Origin: Erysipelothrix urinaevulpis
GTDB taxonomy: Bacteria; Bacillota_I; Bacilli_A; Erysipelotrichales; Erysipelotrichaceae
NCBI RefSeq assembly: GCF_009828835.1
Contig: NZ_WTTB01000002.1
Coordinates: forward strand, 270,937 to 334,936
DNA: 64,000 bases
Reading direction: 5' to 3'
The position numbers and the translations under genes were made by a program. The notes under the pieces were generated by a model. It was not told where the DNA came from. It saw nothing but the letters and a program-made list of their open reading frames with translations, and made no database searches. How positions within the stretch are numbered: the first letter of the stretch is position 1; each line of letters begins with the position of its first letter. This document shows, in pieces, positions 17,216 to 25,525 of this stretch.

Positions 17216-17331
17216 AACTAAACTCCTACCTTTCCGTTAGTCCTCCACCACTTCCACAAAACAACAACTCTACTTGAGCACGGGTTGTTCCATCCATGGT
17301 GTGTGAATAAGGGCTTTATTGCCCATTGATA
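17216..17331 (-). promoter_or_regulatory. Leader of the rpsB operon
   Basis: The transcript from the promoter at 17332 would carry ~115 nt. It contains a small hairpin (GGGC-AATAAA-GCCC), complementary stretches around GGAACAACC and GGTTGTT-like T/G-rich sequence, and GTGGTGGAGGACTAACGG just before the ribosome site. Autogenous control by S2 is known in bacteria, so a regulatory leader is plausible, but I cannot match a named family. Confidence 0.35.
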
Positions 17332-17360
17332 ATAATATCATAAAAAAACAGCCTAGACAA
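17332..17360 (-). promoter_or_regulatory. Promoter of the rpsB operon
   Basis: TTGTCT, 17-bp spacer, TATTAT on the minus strand. The -35 and spacer overlap the terminator of the aminotransferase gene, so the two units are packed back to back. Confidence 0.55.
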
Positions 17361-17371
17361 GTCTAAGCTGT
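17342..17371 (-). terminator. Terminator of the aminotransferase unit
   Basis: An eleven-pair stem (ACAGCTTAGAC / GTCTAGGCTGT, one G-T pair) with a tiny loop is followed by seven T, ~30 bp after the stop. Confidence 0.88.
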
Positions 17372-17401
17372 GCTTTATTATGATGAGCCGACAATCATTT
17401 T

Positions 17402-18532
17402 TTATAATCGCTGAGTTATAAAACTTTCTAAACGATCCATCCCTTTTCGCAATTCTTCCATCGGAAGACCAAACGACAATCGCATAAACCCATCCGTCCC
17501 AAAATAAACTCCTGGAATTAAAACTAAACCAACAGTTTCTGCAAGTTGGCGACCAAATTCAAAAGAGGTTAGACCATACTCTTTAATAGAGAAGAAAACA
17601 TACAAACCACCTTCAGGTTTGACATAGTTTATCCCCATTTCTGTTAAGCGTTGGCAGACATAATGACTCCTAGCTTTAAACGTCTCAACCATTTCAACCA
17701 TTTCAATCTCAAGTGCTTTCTCAGCACCTTTTTGAGAAAGTGTCGAAATTCCTGTCACCATGTTTTGATGTAATTTGTGCATAACATCCATTACGTTCTC
17801 TTCCGCTAAAACATACCCTATTCTCCATCCTGTCATGGCATGGGATTTTGAAAAACTTTGAACAACGATAATTCGGTCTGTAAGATTTGGATACTCTCGC
17901 ATTGATGGGTAATCATCACCAAAAACCATCGCACGATAGACTTCATCAATAATGAGATAGACTCCAGGGTTTTCTTCTAAAAACAATTTCATTGCCTCAT
18001 TGGATTCCTTTGAGAAAATAGTACCCGTTGGATTATTAGGCGTCGTAATAAGAAGCGCCTTAGTTTTGTCACTTACATGGGCATCTAACATTGCTTTAGT
18101 AATTTGAAAATCATGAGTGCTCGTATCCAATAAACAAGCTTTTGCCCCAACTAATTGAACCTGTGTTTGATACAAAGGAAAACTTGGGATCGGCACAATC
18201 ACTTCATCTCCATATTCAAGGATCGACCACAACGCTAACGCTAATGACTCCGTCGCCCCGTTGGTTATGATACAGTGATTACTTGTATAATTTGTCTTAT
18301 ATAATTTGTTTTCATGACTCACTATTTTTTCTCGAAGTTGATTCAGACCCATTGCCGGTGGATAATGAGTTATATTATCATCAAGTGCCTTCTTGGCAGC
18401 ATCCTTAATTTCAATCGGTGTATCAAAATCAGGTTCACCAATCGTCATGAATAATGTATCTTTTTGATCTTTATACCGTTCAGAGAACGCTCTGATTCCA
18501 CTTAACTCAATTTGCTCTAGTTCTAATTTCAT
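17402..18532 (-). CDS. Class I/II pyridoxal-phosphate aminotransferase
   Basis: 376 aa, fold-type I. The nucleotide-like landmarks are GEPDFDTP near the start, NGATESL, the NNPTG motif (ITTPNNPTGTIF), DEVYR, and the PLP lysine in SFSKSHAMTGWRIGY. The C-terminal Arg for the substrate carboxylate sits in MRLSFG. It resembles PatA/AspC-type aromatic or aspartate aminotransferases, and the exact amino donor cannot be read. It starts inside the end of the small gene upstream (26-bp overlap), indicating coupled translation. Confidence 0.9.
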   Translation of the reverse strand: MKLELEQIELSGIRAFSERYKDQKDTLFMTIGEPDFDTPIEIKDAAKKALDDNITHYPPAMGLNQLREKIVSHENKLYKTNYTSNHCIITNGATESLALALWSILEYGDEVIVPIPSFPLYQTQVQLVGAKACLLDTSTHDFQITKAMLDAHVSDKTKALLITTPNNPTGTIFSKESNEAMKLFLEENPGVYLIIDEVYRAMVFGDDYPSMREYPNLTDRIIVVQSFSKSHAMTGWRIGYVLAEENVMDVMHKLHQNMVTGISTLSQKGAEKALEIEMVEMVETFKARSHYVCQRLTEMGINYVKPEGGLYVFFSIKEYGLTSFEFGRQLAETVGLVLIPGVYFGTDGFMRLSFGLPMEELRKGMDRLESFITQRL

Positions 18533-18899
18533 CAATATACCCCCAGTCTTTAATTGTATCTATCGCAAGTAGATTCACATCATTACCATTAATATTTAGT
18601 TTTGTTTTTCCATGATCATTTTCATACTGACCTAACCACGAATTAAATTGGCCAAAACAACGACAAACAATTGTCGCTACCCAACGATACCCTTCAAGCT
18701 CCCCGACCACGACGATATCTTTAGGATCCATCAATTCTATTTTCTCTCTTAATTCCTTAATTTTACTTGGTTCAATTGTTTCATAAAGATCCATTAAATC
18801 AACATTTTTATCATCATCTCTCAAGTCAATCGTATCAAATGGTTCATCAAGAAATGATAAATCTAATGGACCATCCGCAATAACAAGCAATTTTCTCAT
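18507..18899 (-). CDS. Small protein of unknown function, coupled to the aminotransferase
   Basis: 130 aa, acidic and soluble, with no signal peptide or membrane segment. I do not recognise a family. The sequence opens MRKLLVIADGPLDLSFLDE and has an internal VVVGELEGYRWVATIVCRCFG. The ATG at 18899 has GGAGGG six bases upstream; reading further upstream is unsupported because the promoter lies there. Its last 26 bp overlap the aminotransferase start, so the pair is one transcript. Confidence 0.65.
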   Translation of the reverse strand: MRKLLVIADGPLDLSFLDEPFDTIDLRDDDKNVDLMDLYETIEPSKIKELREKIELMDPKDIVVVGELEGYRWVATIVCRCFGQFNSWLGQYENDHGKTKLNINGNDVNLLAIDTIKDWGYIDEIRTRAN

Positions 18900-18918
18900 A
18901 CAAAGCCCTCCATAATTT

Positions 18919-18946
18919 GGTATACTTATTTTAGCACATTTTTCAA
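18919..18946. promoter_or_regulatory. Overlapping divergent promoters
   Basis: The palindromic GTATAC gives a -10 in both directions: TATACC with TTGAAA 16 bp upstream for the minus-strand pair, and TATACT for the carboxypeptidase on the plus strand (its -35 is weak). Transcription one way should hinder the other. Confidence 0.5.
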
Positions 18947-18960
18947 AGGAAGTGACATCT

Positions 18961-20235
18961 ATGAAACGCATATCATTATTAATCATAAGCTTCATTATTT
19001 TTCTTTCATTTACACCAGGAATAGTTCTTGCTGAAAGCGACGATATAATTCCACTGGATGAACAAGGTATTAGTAGCAAGCATTACATTCTCTACGACCC
19101 ACTCACCAAAACAGTCTTGAGTCAGGCTTTAAGCCACGAAAAAATTGCACCTGCTTCAATTACAAAAGCACTCACGCTCATTACTGCATTAGAGCTTATT
19201 GATCAAGACCCTTCATCGATTGAAATAAAAGTTCCTGCTGCTGTTTACGACGGACTAACCCCTATCGCATCAATTGCTGGTTTTGAAATCGACGAAGTCA
19301 TTACACTCGAAGATGCATTTTATGGTCTTATGTTGCCTTCTGGTGCAGATGCTAGTCGTATTATTTCTTGGTATTTAACCCAATCTCCTGAAGGTCTCGC
19401 TAGTGAAATGAATAAAAAAGCACAAGCGATTGGAATGAAAAACAGTCTGTTTATGAATACATCTGGCTTAGACCAAGATAATCACTATTCAACAGCTTAT
19501 GATTTAGCACTCTTGATTGATTACGCATTACAAAACGAAGACTTTAAGACGATTTACGATGCTGAAAATTACACAACCTCTAAAACCTCACACCATCCTG
19601 AGGGTATAAAATTAGTTGATCGTAATTTAGAATATGCACGTAAGGATAAAAACAATTATATTTTGGGAGCAAAATCAGGCTATACCGAAAATGCACAACG
19701 CTCCTTATCCAGTTACGCTCAAAAAGATAATAAGCAACTTATATTCATTAGCACTTATAACACAAACAAACTGGCCAGTGAAAACGGTCCAGTAGAAGAC
19801 GCTAACTTAGCTTATGCCCGAGCATTTGAAGACTACAAGAACATAACAATTCTTTCAAAAAACACCGTCTTTGACACTCTAGCAATCGAAAATGCCAAAG
19901 CATTTGAATACCTTTCAAGTGAAGATATTAACATTTATATCCCCAAAGATTTAGATCCAAACGATATTAAAATAGAAATAAAAGATCAACCCCACAATTT
20001 GGTTGCGCCGGTCGAAGCCAATACTTCTATGGGAAATTTAGAAATATCATACAATGACAAAGTGGTCTATCGAACCCCTTACACCAATCAAGATTTGATT
20101 CCAGTTCGTTTATTATCAGTTATTTGGGATTTTTCAAAAGTTTTATTTATCATCATTTCTCTGGCTCTATTCATTGTTTTTGCTTTCTTATATATACACT
20201 CAACAGTTCAGAAATATAAACACTTTAACCGTTAG
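18961..20235 (+). CDS. dacA: D-alanyl-D-alanine carboxypeptidase (DacA-type PBP)
   Basis: 424 aa. Signal peptide 1-24 (cut after VLA), then the penicillin-binding peptidase S11 domain with SITK (Ser66, Lys69), the second motif SGA (127-129, where SxN is usual) and KSG (Lys238). A C-terminal membrane helix (~395-415) anchors it, instead of the more usual amphipathic helix. It trims the terminal D-Ala from peptidoglycan stem peptides. The ATG at 18961 lies nine bases after AAAGGAA; an in-frame GTG three codons earlier touches that site. Confidence 0.92.
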   Translation: MKRISLLIISFIIFLSFTPGIVLAESDDIIPLDEQGISSKHYILYDPLTKTVLSQALSHEKIAPASITKALTLITALELIDQDPSSIEIKVPAAVYDGLTPIASIAGFEIDEVITLEDAFYGLMLPSGADASRIISWYLTQSPEGLASEMNKKAQAIGMKNSLFMNTSGLDQDNHYSTAYDLALLIDYALQNEDFKTIYDAENYTTSKTSHHPEGIKLVDRNLEYARKDKNNYILGAKSGYTENAQRSLSSYAQKDNKQLIFISTYNTNKLASENGPVEDANLAYARAFEDYKNITILSKNTVFDTLAIENAKAFEYLSSEDINIYIPKDLDPNDIKIEIKDQPHNLVAPVEANTSMGNLEISYNDKVVYRTPYTNQDLIPVRLLSVIWDFSKVLFIIISLALFIVFAFLYIHSTVQKYKHFNR

Positions 20236-20258
20236 GCATAAGCTTAACGGTTTTTTAT
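20227..20258 (+). terminator. Terminator of dacA
   Basis: AACCGTTA / TTAACGGTT stem followed by six T; the stop codon sits in the first arm and loop. Confidence 0.88.
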
Positions 20259-20323
20259 TGTATAAGTCCTAAAGTAATGCTAAAATGTTGTTGTATGTCA
20301 GTAACACAACAGGAGGAAAGAAT

Positions 20324-21040
20324 ATGATTGAATTAACAAATTTACGTAAGGTTTATGGGAAAGACCACGTGGCTGTCGATGACTTAAGCCTCGAAATTAA
20401 ACCTGGTCAAATCATCGGTTTTATCGGACCAAATGGTGCAGGTAAAACAACAACGATTAAAATGATGACCGGAATCTTGAAACCCAATAACGGAACTGTC
20501 ACCATCAACGGCTTTGACATTTCACAAAATCCTATCGAAGCAAAAAAAGCATTTGGTTATGTTTCAGATAGTCCAAATTCATTCTTAAAATTAAAAGGAA
20601 TTGAATACTTGAATTTTGTGGCTGATATGTACGAAATCGACAAAGAAACTCGTGTACAACGGATCGAGCAGTACACAAAAGCATTGAAAATCGACACTGT
20701 TCTTCAACAAAAAATAGCGTCATACTCACACGGTATGCGTCAAAAAATCATGGTGGTAGGAAGTTTAATCCATGATCCTTACCTATTAATTTTAGATGAA
20801 CCTTTGACAGGTCTAGACCCTCAATCAGCGTTCACGCTCAAAGAAATTATGCGCCAACGAGCAGACCAAGGTAAGATCGTCTTTTTCTCAACTCACGTTT
20901 TGGAAGTTGCGGAAAAGCTATGTGATGAAATCTCAATCATTAATCATGGAAAAATCGTCTATAACGGTACATTAAATTCACTTAAAGATGAATACGCTAA
21001 CCTTTCGCTTGAAGAAATTTTCTTAGAGGTTACAGCATGA
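20324..21040 (+). CDS. ABC transporter ATPase
   Basis: 238 aa. Walker A GPNGAGKTT, signature SHGMRQKIM (degenerate LSGGQ), Walker B LLILDEPLTGLD and the switch His in FFSTHVLEV. It belongs to the CcmA/YhaQ-like exporter ATPases. The ATG at 20324 follows AGGAGG at seven bases; an upstream in-frame ATG at 20285 lacks one. The next gene overlaps by 4 bp and encodes the permease, so the complex is an exporter or membrane-stress pump of unknown cargo. Confidence 0.92.
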   Translation: MIELTNLRKVYGKDHVAVDDLSLEIKPGQIIGFIGPNGAGKTTTIKMMTGILKPNNGTVTINGFDISQNPIEAKKAFGYVSDSPNSFLKLKGIEYLNFVADMYEIDKETRVQRIEQYTKALKIDTVLQQKIASYSHGMRQKIMVVGSLIHDPYLLILDEPLTGLDPQSAFTLKEIMRQRADQGKIVFFSTHVLEVAEKLCDEISIINHGKIVYNGTLNSLKDEYANLSLEEIFLEVTA

Positions 21041-22713
21041 AAAAAATACTAAGCCTTTCAAAAGTCATGTTAAAGAGTTCATTTGGGGCTCAGTTTAATG
21101 ATAAAAAAGAGCTCACTAAAGGAAGGAAAATCCTTAGAATAATTGGAATGGGAATTTTTGGAGTTTATCTGGTTGGTATCACATTTTTTATGACACAATC
21201 AACGATTGAACAACTCGTTGCAATTAATCAAGAGTCATTATTAATTTATACCTCTTTGAGTGGATTAAGCATTTATTTGTTTGTGACGTTACTCATGTCG
21301 ATTCCAACTATTTTATATTTTGCGGATGACATTGATAGCTTACTCCCAATGCCCCTCACACCACGCCAAATATTATCAGCCAAATTATTCACGATTTACA
21401 TGATGGGGTTAATCTCTTTATCATTTTTATACTTACCCCTTGGTTTTAATTACTTTTGGCAAGTTGACCGCTCTGTATTTTTCTTAATTAATTATGTAAT
21501 TGTTGGATTATTATTACCGATAATTCCAATGATGATTTCGAGTTTATTTATCGTTTGTTTGTTCTCCTTTATCCCTAAGGTCAATAACAAGGATGCATTT
21601 ACTTATGTTACATCAATCTTTGCATTTGTACTCATTTTTTATTTTAGTTTTTCTTCTGGAATGAATGGTGAGCAAGGTGCTTGGGTTGCAACAATTGTTA
21701 GCAGCGATGGACCTTTAATTAACTCTATATCAAACCTTATACCAAACATCACGATGTATGCGCGCTTTATTACTCAAGGAAATCTATTATTAGGTCTACT
21801 AGGCCTTTCAATCTCACTCGTAATCTTCCTTGCTACCCTGTTCATCATGGAAAAAATATATTTCAAAGGATTACTTGCTACAGGTGAAGTTGGAAAATCT
21901 AAGAAAAAAATTAAACATAGTACACTTAAAAAGCAAAGCAGAACACGAACACCGTTTAAAGCTTTATTCAATGCAGACATGAGAAACATCTTTCGAACAC
22001 CTGCATTAGCCATTAACTACCTTGTCGTCTTGATTATTTTCCCAGTTTCGATTGCAATTCCGCTTGGAATTGGGTTTACAAAAGAAGCAGGTACTGGCGA
22101 AGTGCTCATGATTTTAGAATTTATCCAAGAATACTTGCGTGGAATTGAACCTATGTTAGTTTTAATGGGAACTGTTGTTATTAGTTTTACACTTTCATAC
22201 TTTATGAGTTCCATGTCAACCATTGCCTCAACATCATTTACACGTGAAGGCGAAAACATGTTACATTATCAAGTGTTTCCCATCAATTTAGTCGAATACA
22301 TGCATGTGAAAATGGTTGTGGCAAATATAGTAACAGTCATTCCTGGAGTGATTATAAGTTTCGCTATTTTATTTATTTTAAAATTGAATCCAGTCTTGTA
22401 TGTCGTTTCATTGTTTGCGAATTTACTTGCAACAAATTTAAGTACTCTTGAAGGGATTCTCACCGATACACTCGCCCCTAAATTAGTATGGGAAGATGTG
22501 ACTCAGGCCTTGAAGCAGAATTTCACATCTGTCATCCCTGTGTTTACAACTTTTATTGTCTTGGGTGGATTAGGATTTGTCCTCTTTAAAAACCCTAGCG
22601 TGATAACTGCAGCGATCCTTATGTTAGTTGTCATCATCATTGAAATAGTTCTATATTTACTCATTAGTAAAAAGACAATTTTCAAACTAGAAAAAGCAAT
22701 AGAAGCAATCTAA
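21037..22713 (+). CDS. ABC transporter permease, 12-TM exporter type
   Basis: 558 aa with about 12 hydrophobic segments in two halves separated by a basic cytoplasmic loop (~285-305, KSKKKIKHSTLKKQSRTR). This architecture fits large ABC-2-like permeases paired with CcmA-type ATPases, as in YhaP/EcsB-like systems. It overlaps the ATPase by 4 bp (ATGA). No accessory protein follows. Cargo is unknown. Confidence 0.85.
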   Translation: MKKILSLSKVMLKSSFGAQFNDKKELTKGRKILRIIGMGIFGVYLVGITFFMTQSTIEQLVAINQESLLIYTSLSGLSIYLFVTLLMSIPTILYFADDIDSLLPMPLTPRQILSAKLFTIYMMGLISLSFLYLPLGFNYFWQVDRSVFFLINYVIVGLLLPIIPMMISSLFIVCLFSFIPKVNNKDAFTYVTSIFAFVLIFYFSFSSGMNGEQGAWVATIVSSDGPLINSISNLIPNITMYARFITQGNLLLGLLGLSISLVIFLATLFIMEKIYFKGLLATGEVGKSKKKIKHSTLKKQSRTRTPFKALFNADMRNIFRTPALAINYLVVLIIFPVSIAIPLGIGFTKEAGTGEVLMILEFIQEYLRGIEPMLVLMGTVVISFTLSYFMSSMSTIASTSFTREGENMLHYQVFPINLVEYMHVKMVVANIVTVIPGVIISFAILFILKLNPVLYVVSLFANLLATNLSTLEGILTDTLAPKLVWEDVTQALKQNFTSVIPVFTTFIVLGGLGFVLFKNPSVITAAILMLVVIIIEIVLYLLISKKTIFKLEKAIEAI

Positions 22714-22716
22714 AAA

Positions 22717-22751
22717 AAATAACACTGCATGTTGATGCGGTGTTATTTTTT
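22717..22751. terminator. Bidirectional terminator between the ABC permease and trmD
   Basis: AAATAACACTGCAT / ATGCGGTGTTATTT with a 4-nt loop, flanked by A-run and T-run on opposite sides, serves both converging units. Confidence 0.9.
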
Positions 22752-23456
22752 TAGTTTTTCCATTATTTTTTGTTCTTCCTTTGTAAAGTCTCGTCCCTCT
22801 AAAAGATCGGGTCTATTCATCAATGTTTTCTCTAACGATTTCTCTAACCTAAATTGACGAATATTTTCATGATGACCGCTTAATAGAACTTCTGGCACTT
22901 CTTTCCCTTCATAAACTCTTGGACGGGTATAATGCGGATACTCGAGGAGTCCGTTTGAAAACGAGTCATCTTCATGTGATTCTTGAGTGATTACACCGTC
23001 AACAAGACGAATTATCGCATCACTTACAACCATCGCTGCCACTTCACCACCGGTAAGGACATAATCTCCTATCGATAGTTCCATATCGATATAATCTCTA
23101 ATTCTTTCATCAAACCCCTCATAATGACCACAGATCAAAACGAGATCTTTTTCTTCTGATAAATCATAAGCCATGGCTTGATTTAAGGTTGGGCCTTGTG
23201 GTGATAAAAGAATGACCTTGGAGTCCTTTGTTCGCACTGATTTTAAGGCATCTAAAACTGGCTGACACATTAAAACTAAACCAGCACCACCTCCGAAAGG
23301 ATAATCATCTACACGATTGTGTTTATCTTCAGTAAATGCACGCATATCGACGATGTTCAGTTCAACCAAATCTTTAAGTCGGGCTTTTTTTATGATTGAT
23401 GTTTCAATGAAGCCTGTAAACATGTCTGGAAAAAGAGTTAGAATGCTTATTTTCAT
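22743..23456 (-). CDS. trmD: tRNA (guanine-37-N1) methyltransferase
   Basis: 237 aa, SPOUT fold with the trefoil knot: SILTLFPDMF, DDYPFGGGAGLVLMCQPV, ICGHYEGFDERI and SIGDYVLTGGEVAAM. It methylates G37 next to the anticodon and prevents +1 frameshifts. The ATG at 23456 overlaps the rimM stop by one base (TAATG), with GGAGGG six bases before it. Confidence 0.95.
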   Translation of the reverse strand: MKISILTLFPDMFTGFIETSIIKKARLKDLVELNIVDMRAFTEDKHNRVDDYPFGGGAGLVLMCQPVLDALKSVRTKDSKVILLSPQGPTLNQAMAYDLSEEKDLVLICGHYEGFDERIRDYIDMELSIGDYVLTGGEVAAMVVSDAIIRLVDGVITQESHEDDSFSNGLLEYPHYTRPRVYEGKEVPEVLLSGHHENIRQFRLEKSLEKTLMNRPDLLEGRDFTKEEQKIMEKLKK

Positions 23457-23953
23457 TACAAGCCCTCCAACCAATCGATATCCATACGATTTTCTTCTAG
23501 ATTTACTTTTTTTACAAAGCGATCCACATAAGGAATCATCAGTTCTCTATCGTTTGTCTTTACTTTAATAATAGGATGCGCTGGCATATCTAATATTTCT
23601 GTAATAACACCAATTTTATTGTTTTCAACAAAAACATCCAGTCCGACCAAATCAACAAAATAATACTGGCCTTCAGGTAAATCATGCAGATCCTGATAAT
23701 CTATCTTAATCAACGCATTCCTTAAATGATCAACCTGGTTAAGATTACTGATACCTTCGAATTGGACAAGAAAGATATCTTTATGTTTTCGCATTGATTT
23801 TAATGTGTATTCAACAAGCGAGTCATTAACTTCAACAAAAACCGACTCCCCAATCTTGAATCGTTCTTCGATAAACTCCGTATAAACACTGACGCGTAAT
23901 TCCCCCATAACGCCATGGGGCTTATTTATTCTTCCAATTACAATTTTTTCCAT
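23456..23953 (-). CDS. rimM: 16S rRNA processing protein RimM
   Basis: 165 aa. N-terminal RimM beta-barrel (IVIGRINKPHGVMGELRV) and C-terminal PRC-barrel (GQYYFVDLVGLDVF, then MIPYVDRFVKKV). It helps mature the 30S head, binding S19. It is coupled to trmD. A hairpin with T-run in the 37-bp gap before it may lower rimM-trmD expression relative to rpsP-khpA. Confidence 0.94.
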   Translation of the reverse strand: MEKIVIGRINKPHGVMGELRVSVYTEFIEERFKIGESVFVEVNDSLVEYTLKSMRKHKDIFLVQFEGISNLNQVDHLRNALIKIDYQDLHDLPEGQYYFVDLVGLDVFVENNKIGVITEILDMPAHPIIKVKTNDRELMIPYVDRFVKKVNLEENRMDIDWLEGL

Positions 23954-23963
23954 AAATTTCCTT

Positions 23964-23992
23964 TCAAAAAAAGGATGTTGTTAGACATCCTT
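23964..23992 (-). terminator. Attenuating terminator between khpA and rimM
   Basis: AAGGATG / CATCCTT with an 8-nt loop followed by seven T, directly after the khpA stop; the rimM ribosome site follows at once. Confidence 0.8.
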
Positions 23993-24239
23993 AATATGAT
24001 TCAAACTTAATATTTAAACGCTTGTCTAAAACTCTAGATCCAATTGACATTGTTTGGCGAATGGCTTGTGCCATAAAACCTTGACGACCAATTAGACGAG
24101 CAATATCTGCGCTTTCAGCATAGATTGTTAAAATGATTTCATTTTCATCTAAGCTTGCTAATCTTTGGACACTCAAACTCTTTTCGTCTTCCACAAGTGG
24201 AAGCACTAAATCGTAAAGAACATCTTCAATTGTTTTCAT
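23991..24239 (-). CDS. khpA: KhpA RNA-binding KH-domain protein
   Basis: 82 aa, a single type II KH domain with the GxxG loop in IGRQGFMAQAI. It acts as an RNA chaperone with KhpB and influences cell division in Firmicutes. The position between rpsP and rimM is the conserved one; 2 bp separate it from rpsP. Confidence 0.93.
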   Translation of the reverse strand: MKTIEDVLYDLVLPLVEDEKSLSVQRLASLDENEIILTIYAESADIARLIGRQGFMAQAIRQTMSIGSRVLDKRLNIKFESY

Positions 24240-24241
24240 GA

Positions 24242-24514
24242 TTACTTCTTAAGTTTTTCGTCATGGAAACGTTTCATAATACCGTTTCTTGATAAGATAC
24301 TACGCACTGTGTCCGATGGTTGCGCTCCAACATTTAGCCATTTCATAGCTAATTCTTCGTCAACCTTCACAACTGCTGGTGACGTAGTTGGATCATAGTA
24401 TCCAATAATTTCGATAAAACGACCATCACGTGGTGCACGTGAATCTGCCGCTACAATACGGTAGAAAGGTTTTTGTTTTGAACCCATTCTTCTTAAACGT
24501 AATTTAACTGCCAT
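24242..24514 (-). CDS. rpsP: 30S ribosomal protein S16
   Basis: 90 aa, with [20 protein letters not shown] at the start and [13 protein letters not shown] in the middle. First gene of the rpsP-khpA-rimM-trmD operon. AGGAGG lies nine bases before the ATG, and a strong promoter sits 40 bp upstream. Confidence 0.97.
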   Translation of the reverse strand: MAVKLRLRRMGSKQKPFYRIVAADSRAPRDGRFIEIIGYYDPTTSPAVVKVDEELAMKWLNVGAQPSDTVRSILSRNGIMKRFHDEKLKK

Positions 24515-24552
24515 TTCGTAATTCCTCCTAGAATATTTATTTTTACTTTATT

Positions 24553-24580
24553 AGTATAGCATAACTCAATGCGGTGTCAA
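24553..24580 (-). promoter_or_regulatory. Strong promoter of the rpsP operon
   Basis: Consensus TTGACA, 16-bp spacer and extended -10 TGCTATACT on the minus strand. A 10-bp inverted repeat from the end of the upstream nuclease gene overlaps the -35. Confidence 0.82.
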
Positions 24581-24586
24581 GTGTTT

Positions 24587-25525
24587 TTACTTAACACCTT
24601 TTGCTTTATAAAAATTTCGATTTCCTAACGCAAACATTCTTGGACTAAAACTTCCCTCTTCTTGATCATCATAGAACTTTTCAAACATATTGGTTCGAGC
24701 GTCCATGTTATCAATGAAGTTCAGCATCTCGGCTTCTTTTGTTAACGGAACAACAGGTGAACCGTATTCCATCTCTCCGTGATGGGATAAGAGTAAGTGG
24801 CGCAACAAGAGTGTTTGTTCAGTATCTTCAAGCCCCAAATTACGAGCAATGTGAACAAGATTCGCATGCATGATTGAGATGTGACCCACAAGTTTACCTA
24901 ACGGTGTGTACTCACTTAAAATCGGTGCGCTATATTCGTCAATTTTACCCATGTCATGAATTAAGACTCCCGCCATCAATAAGTCACGATTATAAATTGG
25001 ATAGAGTTCACAAATTGAATTTGCTAATTTTGCCATACCATAGACATGACTTGCCAACCCTCCTACAAAATCATGGTGATTTCGAGTCGCCGCTGGATAT
25101 TGAAAGAACTTATCCCCATAAAACGCAAAACATCCGACAACTAAATCCTTTAAGATAGGATCTTCAATCGATTCGACAAATCCTGCAATTTCCTTTTTTA
25201 AAAATGTAATATCATACGAAGATGATTGCACAAATTCACTAAGATCAAAAGCATCTTGATCCAAAGACTTTGCCTGGTGAACGCGTAATTGTAAATTTTG
25301 TCGATACATCAGTACATCAGCATCAACCTCAACAATCATACCAACCTTTAAGATTTCTTCTTGTTCTGGCTTAACATCCCATAGTTTTCCTTCAATTTCA
25401 CCAGTGTTATCTTGGAAATTAACTGATAAATAAGGCGCTCCATTTTGGGTCACACCTTTTGTGACTTGTCCAACTAAAAGAGCAATCGTAACACGTTCTC
25501 CTTTTGTAAATTCTTTAATTTTCAT
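24587..25525 (-). CDS. yhaM: 3'-5' exoribonuclease YhaM
   Basis: 312 aa. An N-terminal OB-fold (~12-95) and a C-terminal HD domain with HHDFVGGLASHVYGM, LIHDMGKIDEYS and LLLSHHGEMEYG, the metal ligands of the family. It shortens single-stranded 3' ends of RNA by a few bases. The ATG at 25525 lies inside the last codons of the upstream fusion gene, with AAGGAG seven bases before it, so translation is coupled. Confidence 0.93.
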   Translation of the reverse strand: MKIKEFTKGERVTIALLVGQVTKGVTQNGAPYLSVNFQDNTGEIEGKLWDVKPEQEEILKVGMIVEVDADVLMYRQNLQLRVHQAKSLDQDAFDLSEFVQSSSYDITFLKKEIAGFVESIEDPILKDLVVGCFAFYGDKFFQYPAATRNHHDFVGGLASHVYGMAKLANSICELYPIYNRDLLMAGVLIHDMGKIDEYSAPILSEYTPLGKLVGHISIMHANLVHIARNLGLEDTEQTLLLRHLLLSHHGEMEYGSPVVPLTKEAEMLNFIDNMDARTNMFEKFYDDQEEGSFSPRMFALGNRNFYKAKGVK

